9,376 nucleotides of DNA, from contig JAGRHX010000383.1 in the NCBI GenBank assembly GCA_020444775.1, positions 1 through 9,376 of the forward strand, in the 5' to 3' direction. Every line of letters begins with the position of its first letter. Position 1 is the first letter of the stretch. Under the pieces are notes generated by a model. It saw only the letters and a list, made by a program, of their open reading frames with translations. It made no database searches and had not been told where the DNA came from. Position numbers and translations under genes: made by a program. This stretch comes from Gammaproteobacteria bacterium (GTDB taxonomy: Bacteria > Pseudomonadota > Gammaproteobacteria > HK1). Shown piece after piece: positions 1 to 5,852 of the stretch.

Positions 1-68
1 GCAAGCCGGTGCTGTTCCTGCATCCAAAGGATTTCTGTGGCACGCTGATCGAGCTGGAGCAGGTCTGA
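1..68 (+). CDS. mce: Methylmalonyl-CoA epimerase, C-terminal end only (5' truncated by window)
   Basis: Reading from base 3, an open frame of 21 residues ends at TGA (66-68). It contains HPKDFCGTLIELEQ and stops one residue later. This ending is typical of methylmalonyl-CoA/ethylmalonyl-CoA epimerases of the VOC (glyoxalase fold) family, where the first Glu of the IELE segment is a metal ligand. The enzyme interconverts the (R) and (S) forms of methylmalonyl-CoA in propionyl-CoA conversion to succinyl-CoA, in the cytoplasm. The rest of the gene lies left of the window. It converges with the ThuA-like gene, 43 bp separating the two stops, so it is probably a separate transcription unit from the CoA genes to the right. 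The call rests on a short tail, but the tail is distinctive. Confidence 0.75.
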   Translation, partial: KPVLFLHPKDFCGTLIELEQV

Positions 69-111
69 GATAAAGCAAGCCAGGCGGCCGCGGTCGCTCG
101 GTGTGTTTGTA

Positions 112-945
112 TCAGCCGCCGCCCGAGCCCCAGGCGATGCCGTTGCGCAGCAGGGTGGCGAAGTTCGGGTCGTCCCAAACGCCGTGGAAGATCTGCGGTC
201 GATCACCGTCGACCAATGCCGAATCGTCGACCAGACGCTGCGGCCGGGTCGCGGGGCGATGACAGTGACCGAGCGCGATATAGGCAACCGCGCCTTCGCC
301 GATCCGCTTCTCATACCCCAGCGCGCGGGACTTGCCGTCCTCGAGCACCGAGGTATCCCGATCGTAGACGAAGCCAAAGCCAGGCGGTGAGGGATCGGTG
401 TCGAGCTCGGTGCTGAGCAGCAGGGTCGATTCAGCGGGTTGCTGAAGCTCGACGAGATAGAGCTCGTCGACCACCTGGAAGCGCTCCGGCAGACCTCGGG
501 TCAGCGGATGCCCGGTATCCCGGACCCGAACCTCGAAGCGGCGTAGCGGTGGGTGATTCAAGAAGAAGCAGCCGAGCAGCACGTGGTGCGTGCTCTTGAC
601 CATCTGCTTTACGGGCATGCCGTTTCGTTCGAGCTTCACCGCCTTGCCACCCGACGAGCCGTGTAGCGCGAGCCAACGGCCACCGCCCCGAAGCCATTCG
701 TCGAGGATCTCGCACTGCTCGTCATTGGCGAACGGTCCGGCGGTGTAGGTGACGAGCATCTGACAGCCGCTCAACCATCGGTCCAGGCTGCTGTAGTCGT
801 TGCCCGTGGTAACCAGTAGTCGCGGGTCCTCACCAAGCCCCTGCAGGATGCGCAGGCGGGCTAGATCCATATCGTGACCCGCCGGTGAGCCGGGTGGGAA
901 TCCACCGACGATCAGATGCGCGCGCTTGCTGTCAGCTGCGTCCAT
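112..945 (-). CDS. ThuA-like domain protein (trehalose-utilisation / glutamine-amidotransferase-like fold)
   Basis: A 277-residue protein of the ThuA-like family, which has a class I glutamine-amidotransferase-like fold and is often linked to sugar metabolism; the reaction of most members is unknown. Visible family marks are a central segment LVTYTAGPFANDEQ (residues 64-77), a Gly-rich turn then WLALHG (91-96), VVDELY (158-163), and GEGAVAYIALGH (216-227) near the end. There is no signal peptide or membrane segment, so it is probably cytoplasmic. I chose the ATG at 945 because GAGGAG sits just upstream; an in-frame start at 1002 would add 19 residues but lacks that spacing and the residues look non-conserved. 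It follows the double hot-dog gene by 86 bp on the same strand and could be co-transcribed. Its substrate cannot be stated. Confidence 0.72.
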   Translation of the reverse strand: MDAADSKRAHLIVGGFPPGSPAGHDMDLARLRILQGLGEDPRLLVTTGNDYSSLDRWLSGCQMLVTYTAGPFANDEQCEILDEWLRGGGRWLALHGSSGGKAVKLERNGMPVKQMVKSTHHVLLGCFFLNHPPLRRFEVRVRDTGHPLTRGLPERFQVVDELYLVELQQPAESTLLLSTELDTDPSPPGFGFVYDRDTSVLEDGKSRALGYEKRIGEGAVAYIALGHCHRPATRPQRLVDDSALVDGDRPQIFHGVWDDPNFATLLRNGIAWGSGGG

Positions 946-1031
946 ATCGCTCTCCTCGCTGTGGTCCCGATTCGATTCTACGCGTGTTGTCCGCCAGGGC
1001 ACGAGTCCCGGGAGATTCTTGCGTCCCAGCG

Positions 1032-1889
1032 TCAGCCGGCCACCGCGCCCAGCGCCGCCGCCCTGATGTGCTCGGGGAGCGGCGAGGGTCGGCGCGCGTC
1101 CTTGTCCAGGTGCACGCCGAGCTGATGCAACACGGCCAGGGTCCGCCGGCTGCCCGGGGCCAGCACACGATGCACGATGTGCACGGAGGAGCGGCCGATG
1201 TGTGCCACACAGGCTTCGACGTCTATCGCTTCACCGGCCCGAGGTTGCTCGCTCACCTTGAACTGGAACTCAAAGGTGGAGAAGCCGACGCGGTTGCGCT
1301 CCTCGTACTCCGGGGTCCAGCCGAAGCGGGTCATGAGCTGACCGCCGGATCCGGAGAATCGGTGCACGAACCCGGACAGGCGAAAACGCCCGGACCAGTC
1401 CAGCTCTCCGGGCAGGATGATATCGGTGCCGGTGCGGATCCACGCCGCGTCATCGGCCGGATCGATGCGGGTGTCGCGCGCTGGACCGTCCCATTCGATA
1501 CGCTCGGCAGGGGCAATGCCGGCCAGTGGTTGACCTTCCAGGTGATGCTCGATGGTGGTGCAGACCTGCCCGTCGGAGAGATCCACGACCTTGTGCGCCA
1601 GATGCAGCTGCTGACCTGCGTGCTCGATGATACCGGTCTGGATCGCGAAGACGCTGCTGATCCGCAGCTCGCGCGTATAGCGCACGAAGAAATCCAGATG
1701 CCGCACCTCGGCCAGCGCGGTTGCGTCCAGGCCCATGTCGACGAGAAAGCGTGATGCCGCCCGCTCGATGCGCTCGAAGTAGTACGCGACCGTGAAGTGC
1801 TCGACGTCATCGGTCTCCCAGGCCGGCACATGGCCACGGTATGTCTCGTGGTAGCCCTCGGGCAGCGGATCGATGGCGGTTTTGGTCAT
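1032..1889 (-). CDS. Double hot-dog acyl-CoA thioesterase-like protein
   Basis: A 285-residue protein that appears to be two fused hot-dog domains (about 1-135 and 150-265). The first contains DVEHFTVAYYFERIERA (28-44), which matches the start of 4-hydroxybenzoyl-CoA thioesterase-like domains, with an Asp at the usual catalytic position and the long central helix after it. The second has FSTFEFQFKV (203-212) and VHIVHRVLAPGSRRTLAVL (236-254), the paired strands typical of the fold. Such proteins hydrolyse acyl-CoA to acid and CoA, or bind acyl-CoA; betainyl-CoA thioesterases of carnitine degradation belong to the same broad group. The ATG at 1889 is preferred over 1982: it has GGAA upstream, and the 31 extra residues are low-complexity and lie in the inverted-repeat leader. 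It lies 437 bp downstream of the lyase gene, so it likely has its own promoter. Substrate unknown. Confidence 0.65.
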   Translation of the reverse strand: MTKTAIDPLPEGYHETYRGHVPAWETDDVEHFTVAYYFERIERAASRFLVDMGLDATALAEVRHLDFFVRYTRELRISSVFAIQTGIIEHAGQQLHLAHKVVDLSDGQVCTTIEHHLEGQPLAGIAPAERIEWDGPARDTRIDPADDAAWIRTGTDIILPGELDWSGRFRLSGFVHRFSGSGGQLMTRFGWTPEYEERNRVGFSTFEFQFKVSEQPRAGEAIDVEACVAHIGRSSVHIVHRVLAPGSRRTLAVLHQLGVHLDKDARRPSPLPEHIRAAALGAVAG

Positions 1890-1940
1890 GACAGGGTTCC
1901 GAGCCGTTCGTTGTGTGGTCTTGGGATGGCGGCACATGGC

Positions 1941-1976
1941 CATCTGGCACCGGAGTGGGCCAGATGTTGGATTGTA
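1941..1976 (-). promoter_or_regulatory. Candidate promoter -10 with operator-like inverted repeat upstream of the double hot-dog gene
   Basis: On the minus strand TACAAT (1976-1971) resembles a -10 box. Just downstream lies a perfect 8-bp inverted repeat, CATCTGGC (1941-1948) and GCCAGATG (1959-1966), with a 10-bp spacer. It ends 51 bp before the ATG at 1889. This would place the repeat over the transcription start, as for a repressor site or a 5' hairpin. I find no good -35 box, so the promoter call is weak; the repeat itself is plainly present. Confidence 0.35.
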
Positions 1977-2121
1977 TGTCATCGATTCGAGGGCGGTGCC
2001 CCCTTGTGATGATTGCCGTTGAAGGCCGGGGAAGTCCGCACGGCGGCCATCTCACGCAAGCCTCGGGTCATGTCGTGGCTCAGCCGGGCCGACGCCTACC
2101 ACCTTTCGTCGTAGATGCGAA

Positions 2122-2149
2122 CGACAGCGCGGTGTGATCCGCGATGTCG
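2122..2149. other. Imperfect 28-bp palindrome / stem-loop
   Basis: CGACA (2122-2126) pairs with TGTCG (2145-2149) and CGCGG (2128-2132) pairs with CCGCG (2139-2143). One G/A mismatch separates the two helices, around a 6-nt loop. A competing helix is possible, because GTCGT (2108-2112) can pair with ACGAC (2121-2125), and the two structures cannot coexist. It could be an RNA element in the leader of the thioesterase gene or a protein-binding site; no function is established from sequence alone. Confidence 0.4.
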
Positions 2150-2289
2150 AACGGAGGGCGGGCTGCGTCTGGTCGAGGCGCTGGCGGTGGAGGCAGACGC
2201 GATACTCGGCAACCGAGAGTCGTCCCAATCGGGGGATGGCCGGACTACCGGCCTGGCGGTTTCGATGGCAAACCGAACCCGAAGCGACA

Positions 2290-2316
2290 GTCCGACCCGG
2301 GAATACCGGGTCGGAC
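2290..2316 (-). terminator. Terminator-like hairpin after the lyase gene
   Basis: A perfect 11-bp stem, GTCCGACCCGG (2290-2300) with CCGGGTCGGAC (2306-2316), encloses a 5-nt loop. It lies 10 bp past the lyase stop codon on the minus strand, exactly where the operon should end. There is no T-run after it (the minus strand continues TGTCGCTTCGG), so it is not a classical intrinsic terminator. It may work with Rho or mainly protect the mRNA 3' end. Confidence 0.5.
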
Positions 2317-2326
2317 CGGCTGGTGC

Positions 2327-3970
2327 TCAGGTCGCGTAGCGAGTGAAGGCCGCGGTGGTGGCGCGAGCGCGCCAATCGGTGACCACGTTGACCAGCGCGG
2401 TCTGGCCCGCGTCCACCCGGGCAGCGGCTCGCTCCAGGGCTGGCCGGATGTCCTCGGGTCGTTCCACGAACTCACCGTGAGCCCCCAGACCTTCGGCCAT
2501 CTTGTCGTAGCGGGTGTAGCCCAGATCCCGACCCGGCTTCTCCTTGTCGGGGTCGCCGGTCCAGCCACCGTTCAGGCTGATCACGATCAGCACCGGGGCG
2601 TTGTGACGCACCGAGGTGTCGATCTCCATGGCATTCATGCCAAACGAGCCGTCGCCGTGCAGGACGATGACGCGCGAATCCGGCTTTGCGACCTTGGCGC
2701 CCACTCCGAACGGCATGCCGACGCCCATCGTGCCGAATACGCCCGAGTTCATACGATGTGCTGGTTTGAAGGTCGGTATCGACTGGCGACCATAGTTGAG
2801 GATCTCCTGGCCGTCGACCACCAGCACATCATCACGCGACATGAAGTCGCGGACCTCCTTGCACAGCCGTAGCGGATGGATGGGCGTGTCGTTGGAGCTG
2901 ATGATCTGTTCCTGCTCCTCGGTCTTGCTCTGGTTGCGGCCACGTAGCCGCTCCCGCCAGGAGGCGTAGGTCTCGGGCGTAATCCTGCCCCTGCTGGCCT
3001 CCATCACCTGAGACAGCACGGTACGCACATCGCCCGCGATCGGCAGATCCAGTGCCCGGGGACTGCTGTCCAGCTCGCTCGGGTCGATGTCTATGCGCAC
3101 GATCTTCGCGTCAGCATTGAAGCGCGGTGGCGCCGCATGGCCGATCACGTAGTTCATGCGCGTGCCGAGCACGATGATCAGATCCGCCTCGCGGAACGCC
3201 GTCGAACGGGCGGTGAGATAGCAGTAGTCATGGTCCTCCGGAATCGCGCCACGGCTTTGCGGCGTGGTGTAGAAAGGGATCCCTGTCTGCTCCACGAAGG
3301 CCTGGTATTCGGCGCTGGCCTCGGACCAGAGCACGCCGCTGCCCGAGATGATCACCGGTTGCCTGGCCTCGGCCAGCATGTCCACCAGAGCCTGCACTGC
3401 CGCCGCGTCGGCCGCCGGGCGCGAGCGCTTTGCAATGTCCCAGGGCTCCGGCCAGTCGATCTTGGCTTCGTCGATGTCGTGATAGAGCACGTCGCCGGGC
3501 ATGTCGATGTACACCGGACCGGGCTTGCCCGACATCGCCTGCTGGAAGGCCTTGACCACCAGCTCGGGGACCTTCGACGGGTGATGAGCGCGCGCCGACC
3601 ACTTGGTGCAAGGCTCGAAGCAGGTGAGCTGATCCATCTCCTGGAACGCGCCGGTGCCCCAGCTGCTGACCGGTGATGCGCCACCAAAAGCGATGATCGG
3701 AACGCCATCGGCCCAGGCATGGGCGACGCCGGTGAGCAGATTGGTGGTCGCCGGGCCGGAAGCCGCCATGCAGATCCCCGGCCGATTACGTAGCCTCGCG
3801 TAGGCGTGCGCCATCATCGCCGCGGCCTGCTCGTGGCGCACGTCCACGCCACGCAGGCCTTCTTTCATGGATGAAGTTTCTGCGGCCATCATCGGGCCGC
3901 CCATGATGTAGAAAAAGGTATCGGCGCCCTGGCGCTTGAGCGCGCGCGCCAGGATCTCGGAACCGTTCAT
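2327..3970 (-). CDS. Thiamine-diphosphate lyase, 2-hydroxyacyl-CoA lyase / oxalyl-CoA decarboxylase type
   Basis: A 547-residue, full-length ThDP enzyme with pyrimidine-binding (about 1-165), central (185-325) and diphosphate-binding (365-530) domains. The catalytic Glu that activates ThDP is E47 in RHEQAA. The Mg-ThDP motif begins HGDGSFG (438-444) and ends with N467. GTGAFQEMDQ (105-114) followed by TKWSAR, and RMNSGVFGTMGVG (406-418), resemble 2-hydroxyacyl-CoA lyase and oxalyl-CoA decarboxylase, not acetolactate synthase. Family members cleave 2-hydroxyacyl-CoA to aldehyde or ketone plus formyl-CoA, or oxalyl-CoA to formyl-CoA and CO2. Having AFQE where the decarboxylase has Tyr-Glu favours the lyase. 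Oddities are NGGW (467-470), with Trp where relatives usually have Tyr, and a short C-terminal tail. GGAGGAG sits 6 bp before the ATG. It is the last gene of a three-gene operon after a CoA-transferase and a thioesterase, 62 bp from the latter. An automated pipeline might label it acetolactate synthase. Confidence 0.82.
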   Translation of the reverse strand: MNGSEILARALKRQGADTFFYIMGGPMMAAETSSMKEGLRGVDVRHEQAAAMMAHAYARLRNRPGICMAASGPATTNLLTGVAHAWADGVPIIAFGGASPVSSWGTGAFQEMDQLTCFEPCTKWSARAHHPSKVPELVVKAFQQAMSGKPGPVYIDMPGDVLYHDIDEAKIDWPEPWDIAKRSRPAADAAAVQALVDMLAEARQPVIISGSGVLWSEASAEYQAFVEQTGIPFYTTPQSRGAIPEDHDYCYLTARSTAFREADLIIVLGTRMNYVIGHAAPPRFNADAKIVRIDIDPSELDSSPRALDLPIAGDVRTVLSQVMEASRGRITPETYASWRERLRGRNQSKTEEQEQIISSNDTPIHPLRLCKEVRDFMSRDDVLVVDGQEILNYGRQSIPTFKPAHRMNSGVFGTMGVGMPFGVGAKVAKPDSRVIVLHGDGSFGMNAMEIDTSVRHNAPVLIVISLNGGWTGDPDKEKPGRDLGYTRYDKMAEGLGAHGEFVERPEDIRPALERAAARVDAGQTALVNVVTDWRARATTAAFTRYAT

Positions 3971-3976
3971 GTCAAT

Positions 3977-3988
3977 CTCCTCCGGAGG
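3977..3988 (-). promoter_or_regulatory. Strong Shine-Dalgarno of the lyase gene inside a palindrome
   Basis: On the minus strand GGAGGAG (3983-3977) lies 6 nt before the ATG at 3970 and fixes that start. It overlaps the perfect 10-bp palindrome CCTCCGGAGG (3979-3988). The palindrome has no loop, so it is more likely chance sequence or a dimer-type site than a hairpin hiding the ribosome site. Confidence 0.6.
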
Positions 3989-4032
3989 TCTGGGTTACCG
4001 GCTCGCGACTCGAGTCCGGTGGAGTCGTCGGC

Positions 4033-4401
4033 TCAACCGTGCTTGCCGATCTCGATGATCGCGCGCCGATGGGTGCCGGCCCCGACCTTCTGCTTCTCGT
4101 CGTGGGCTTCCACGTTGAAACGCAGCTTGCGGCCATCCACCTCGGTGAGCTCGGCGGTGACCGTGACTTGTGCCCCCTTGGGGGTAGCGGCGAAGTGTTT
4201 GACGTTGACCTCGAATCCGACCGTGGTGTGGGTGTCGCCGAGAATCTTCTGCACGGCCTGGATGCCGGCCCGCTCCATCAGCGCAATCATCGATGGTGTG
4301 GAGAAAACACCGTCGCCGCCGGTGTGCTTGACCACCAACGAATCATCGACGACGGTCTTGATCTCGCCCTTGAGTCCGGGCTTCAGTTCGGGAAAGTCCA
4401 T
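4033..4401 (-). CDS. FlK-like hot-dog acyl-CoA thioesterase
   Basis: A 122-residue single hot-dog protein of the fluoroacetyl-CoA thioesterase (FlK) family, slightly shorter than FlK (about 139 residues). The FlK catalytic residues Thr42, Glu50 and His76 have counterparts T35 (in STPSM), E43 (in ALMER) and H69 (in VKHFAATP), with the same spacings of 8 and 26 residues. The ending GTHRRAIIE also matches FlK. The family hydrolyses short acyl-CoAs in the cytoplasm, probably as a dimer. The segment before T35 is short and glycine-rich (HTGGDG) and lacks the Phe-bearing lid that FlK uses for fluoroacetyl recognition, so fluoroacetate resistance is not implied. The ATG at 4401 follows AGAGG with 7-nt spacing; a start at 4422 has no such signal. 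It sits 21 bp after the CoA-transferase stop and before the lyase, suggesting it clears a CoA ester of that pathway. Confidence 0.8.
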   Translation of the reverse strand: MDFPELKPGLKGEIKTVVDDSLVVKHTGGDGVFSTPSMIALMERAGIQAVQKILGDTHTTVGFEVNVKHFAATPKGAQVTVTAELTEVDGRKLRFNVEAHDEKQKVGAGTHRRAIIEIGKHG

Positions 4402-4422
4402 GACAGTACCTCTACGCTGCAA

Positions 4423-5604
4423 TCAGTAGACGCCCGCTGCCTTGAGCGCTTGTAGCTGCTCCGGCGTGACATCGCACAGCTCGCTGAGAATGCTCTCGCT
4501 GTGCTCGCCGAGCTGGGGCGGGGGGGTTACCTCGGCGGGCGAGTCCGACAGCTTGATCGGACAGCCGATGGTCTTGAAGGTCCCGTACGGTGGGTAGTCA
4601 ACGTCCAGGATCATGTCGCGCGCCTTCAAGTGTGGGTCCTCGACCAGATCCGCCATCGTCTGACAGGCGCCACAGGGCACACCGGCATCGGCGAGGATGT
4701 TCATCACCTCGTGCTTGCTGCGCTGCATGGTCCAGGCCTCGACCATCGCATCCATCTCGGCACGATTCTCGAAGCGTGCGTCCTGGGTGGCGAACTTCGG
4801 GTCATCGGCCAGATGCGTCAATTCGGTGGCCTGCATGAAGGCCTGCCACATCTGCGGCTGCACGAAGATGTACACGTAGTCGTTCGGCCCGCCCGGGCTG
4901 CATCTGTAGGCGGTGCCGGGTACCGCGCGGCCGAGCTGGTTGCCGGTTCGTGGCAATGGCTCGCCGCGGCGCTGGTAGTCGCGCAGACTCACCCTGATGA
5001 TGTTCGCCACCGCCTCCTGCATCGCCACCTCGACCATCTGACCCTGACCGGTGCTGTGCCGCTGTTGCAGGGCCGCGAGGATGCCGATCACCATGTGCAT
5101 GCCTGTGCCGGAATCACCGATGGCCGGCCAGTTGTAGGTCGGCGGGCCGTCCGGCCAACCAGTCACGCACATGGCACCGCCCATGGCCTGGGCAATCGGC
5201 TCGAAGGCCTTGAAGTGACTGTTCGGTCCATGGGTGCCGAAGCCCTTGATGGTGGCATAGATCAGACGCGGGTTGAGCGATTTGAGGACGTCGTAGCCGA
5301 GACCCATGCGGTCCAGAGCGCCGGGCGAGAAGTTTTCCAGCAGCACGTCCGAGCGGCCGATGAGGGTCTTGAACAGGCGCTTGCCGTCGTCACTCTTGAG
5401 GTTGAGCGTGAGGCTGCGCTTGTTGGTGTTGAACATGCAGAAGAACAGCTCGTCGGCGTTCTGCGCGCGTGCCACGTCACCGGAGCCGGGTGTTTCCAGC
5501 TTGATGACCTCGGCGCCGAGCCAGGCCAGGATCTGGCCACAGGCGGGTCCCGCCTGATTGTGCGTCATGTCGATGACCCGTATCCCTTCCAAGGCCTTGC
5601 TCAT
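4423..5604 (-). CDS. Family III CoA-transferase (CaiB/BaiF), formyl-CoA transferase-like
   Basis: A 393-residue family III CoA-transferase, normal length. It closely follows formyl-CoA:oxalate CoA-transferase (Frc) in order: THNQAGPACGQ (14-24, with Q17 as in Frc), LGAEVIKLE (29-37), GSGDVAR, NTNKRSLTLNLKS, ENFSPGALDRMG (90-101), GDSGTGMH (163-170) with catalytic Asp at D164 (Frc Asp169), VPCGACQTM, and LGEHSESIL near the end. These enzymes move CoA between carboxylic acids through acyl-aspartyl and aspartyl-CoA intermediates, as interlocked dimers in the cytoplasm. The Frc glycine loop (GGGGQ) is absent: the region after PRTGNQ reads LGRAVPG. The donor may therefore be formyl-CoA, but the acceptor is doubtfully oxalate. 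GGGAG lies 8 nt before the ATG. It is the first gene of the operon, 21 bp upstream of the thioesterase, and diverges from a paralogue on the + strand. Confidence 0.85.
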   Translation of the reverse strand: MSKALEGIRVIDMTHNQAGPACGQILAWLGAEVIKLETPGSGDVARAQNADELFFCMFNTNKRSLTLNLKSDDGKRLFKTLIGRSDVLLENFSPGALDRMGLGYDVLKSLNPRLIYATIKGFGTHGPNSHFKAFEPIAQAMGGAMCVTGWPDGPPTYNWPAIGDSGTGMHMVIGILAALQQRHSTGQGQMVEVAMQEAVANIIRVSLRDYQRRGEPLPRTGNQLGRAVPGTAYRCSPGGPNDYVYIFVQPQMWQAFMQATELTHLADDPKFATQDARFENRAEMDAMVEAWTMQRSKHEVMNILADAGVPCGACQTMADLVEDPHLKARDMILDVDYPPYGTFKTIGCPIKLSDSPAEVTPPPQLGEHSESILSELCDVTPEQLQALKAAGVY

Positions 5605-5852
5605 GCGTATGCTCCCGTGTCTGTGGTGTTCGGATCCTCAGCTGACCGCCGTCGCCCGTCCGCGAGAATCGTTGCGTGTTGATCGGCCCGACATTGTTTC
5701 AGTTTCTCGGGCTTGCAGTCCACGGTCGCCAGTCGGCTCGCGGCCTGAGGGAACGGTCGACGTGGCGGGCCATATGACCATTTGCTGATGGGGGCGGGGC
5801 GTGTGTTGGTGTAGTCTGAGCGGTGGATTCTGCTTTGAGGAGGCTGCCATCG
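5605..5852. promoter_or_regulatory. Divergent intergenic region between the two CoA-transferase genes
   Basis: This 248-bp gap must hold the promoters of both divergently read genes. I find no strong sigma-70 box pair on either strand. Notable marks are a near-palindrome centred on CATATG (5768-5779, one mismatched pair), a TTGCTG that could be a poor + strand -35 (5782-5787), and the GAGGAGG ribosome site (5837-5843) of the + gene. A shared control site here would tie the two transferases together, but no operator can be named. Confidence 0.4.

Larger units (their letters stand above)
1890..2326. other. 437-bp non-coding gap rich in inverted repeats
   Basis: No convincing gene lies here: the open frames crossing it are arginine- and proline-rich, overlap neighbouring genes, and show no recognisable family. 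What it holds is structure. From right to left on the minus strand these are perfect hairpins at 2290-2316 (11 bp), 2257-2275 (CGGTTT/AAACCG), 2238-2253 (GGCCGG/CCGGCC, 4-nt loop), 2205-2217 (CTCGG/CCGAG), 2165-2200 (GCGTCTG/CAGACGC around a 22-nt loop), an 11-position stem with one mismatch at 2122-2149, a short GGGC/GCCC at 1991-2001, and the inverted repeat at 1941-1966. It may be a 3' UTR plus a leader for the thioesterase gene, or a small structured RNA. Confidence 0.5.

Noticed and set aside
83..128. Overlapping inverted repeats GGCGGC/GCCGCC and GCTCGG/CCGAGC near the convergent epimerase and ThuA-like ends.
   Set aside because: The arms are 6 bp, GC-only or nearly so, with loops over 20 nt and mutually exclusive; too weak to call a terminator.
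2052..2375. Minus-strand frame of 107 codons in the intergenic gap as a small gene.
   Set aside because: It starts inside the lyase gene in another frame, has no ribosome site I can see, and runs through the hairpin cluster with Arg/Ser-rich, unrecognisable sequence.
2327..3970. Acetolactate synthase or glyoxylate carboligase.
   Set aside because: The GAFQE and SGVFGTMGVG segments and the CoA-transferase neighbour match the OXC/HACL group better, and there is no regulatory-subunit gene nearby.
4033..4401. A fluoroacetate resistance gene.
   Set aside because: The lid with the fluoroacetyl-sensing Phe is missing and there are no fluorination or defluorination genes in the window.
2327..5604. 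A standard oxalate degradation (frc-oxc) operon.
   Set aside because: The transferase lacks the Frc glycine loop, the lyase lacks the decarboxylase Tyr-Glu pair (it has Phe-Gln-Glu), and a thioesterase lies between the two genes.
4501..5682. Long + strand open frame opposite the first CoA-transferase (similar antisense frames at 7123-7995 and 7992-9113).
   Set aside because: They mirror strongly conserved genes on the other strand, are rich in Arg, Ala, Gly and His, and show no family motif. Long antisense frames are common in GC-rich DNA.
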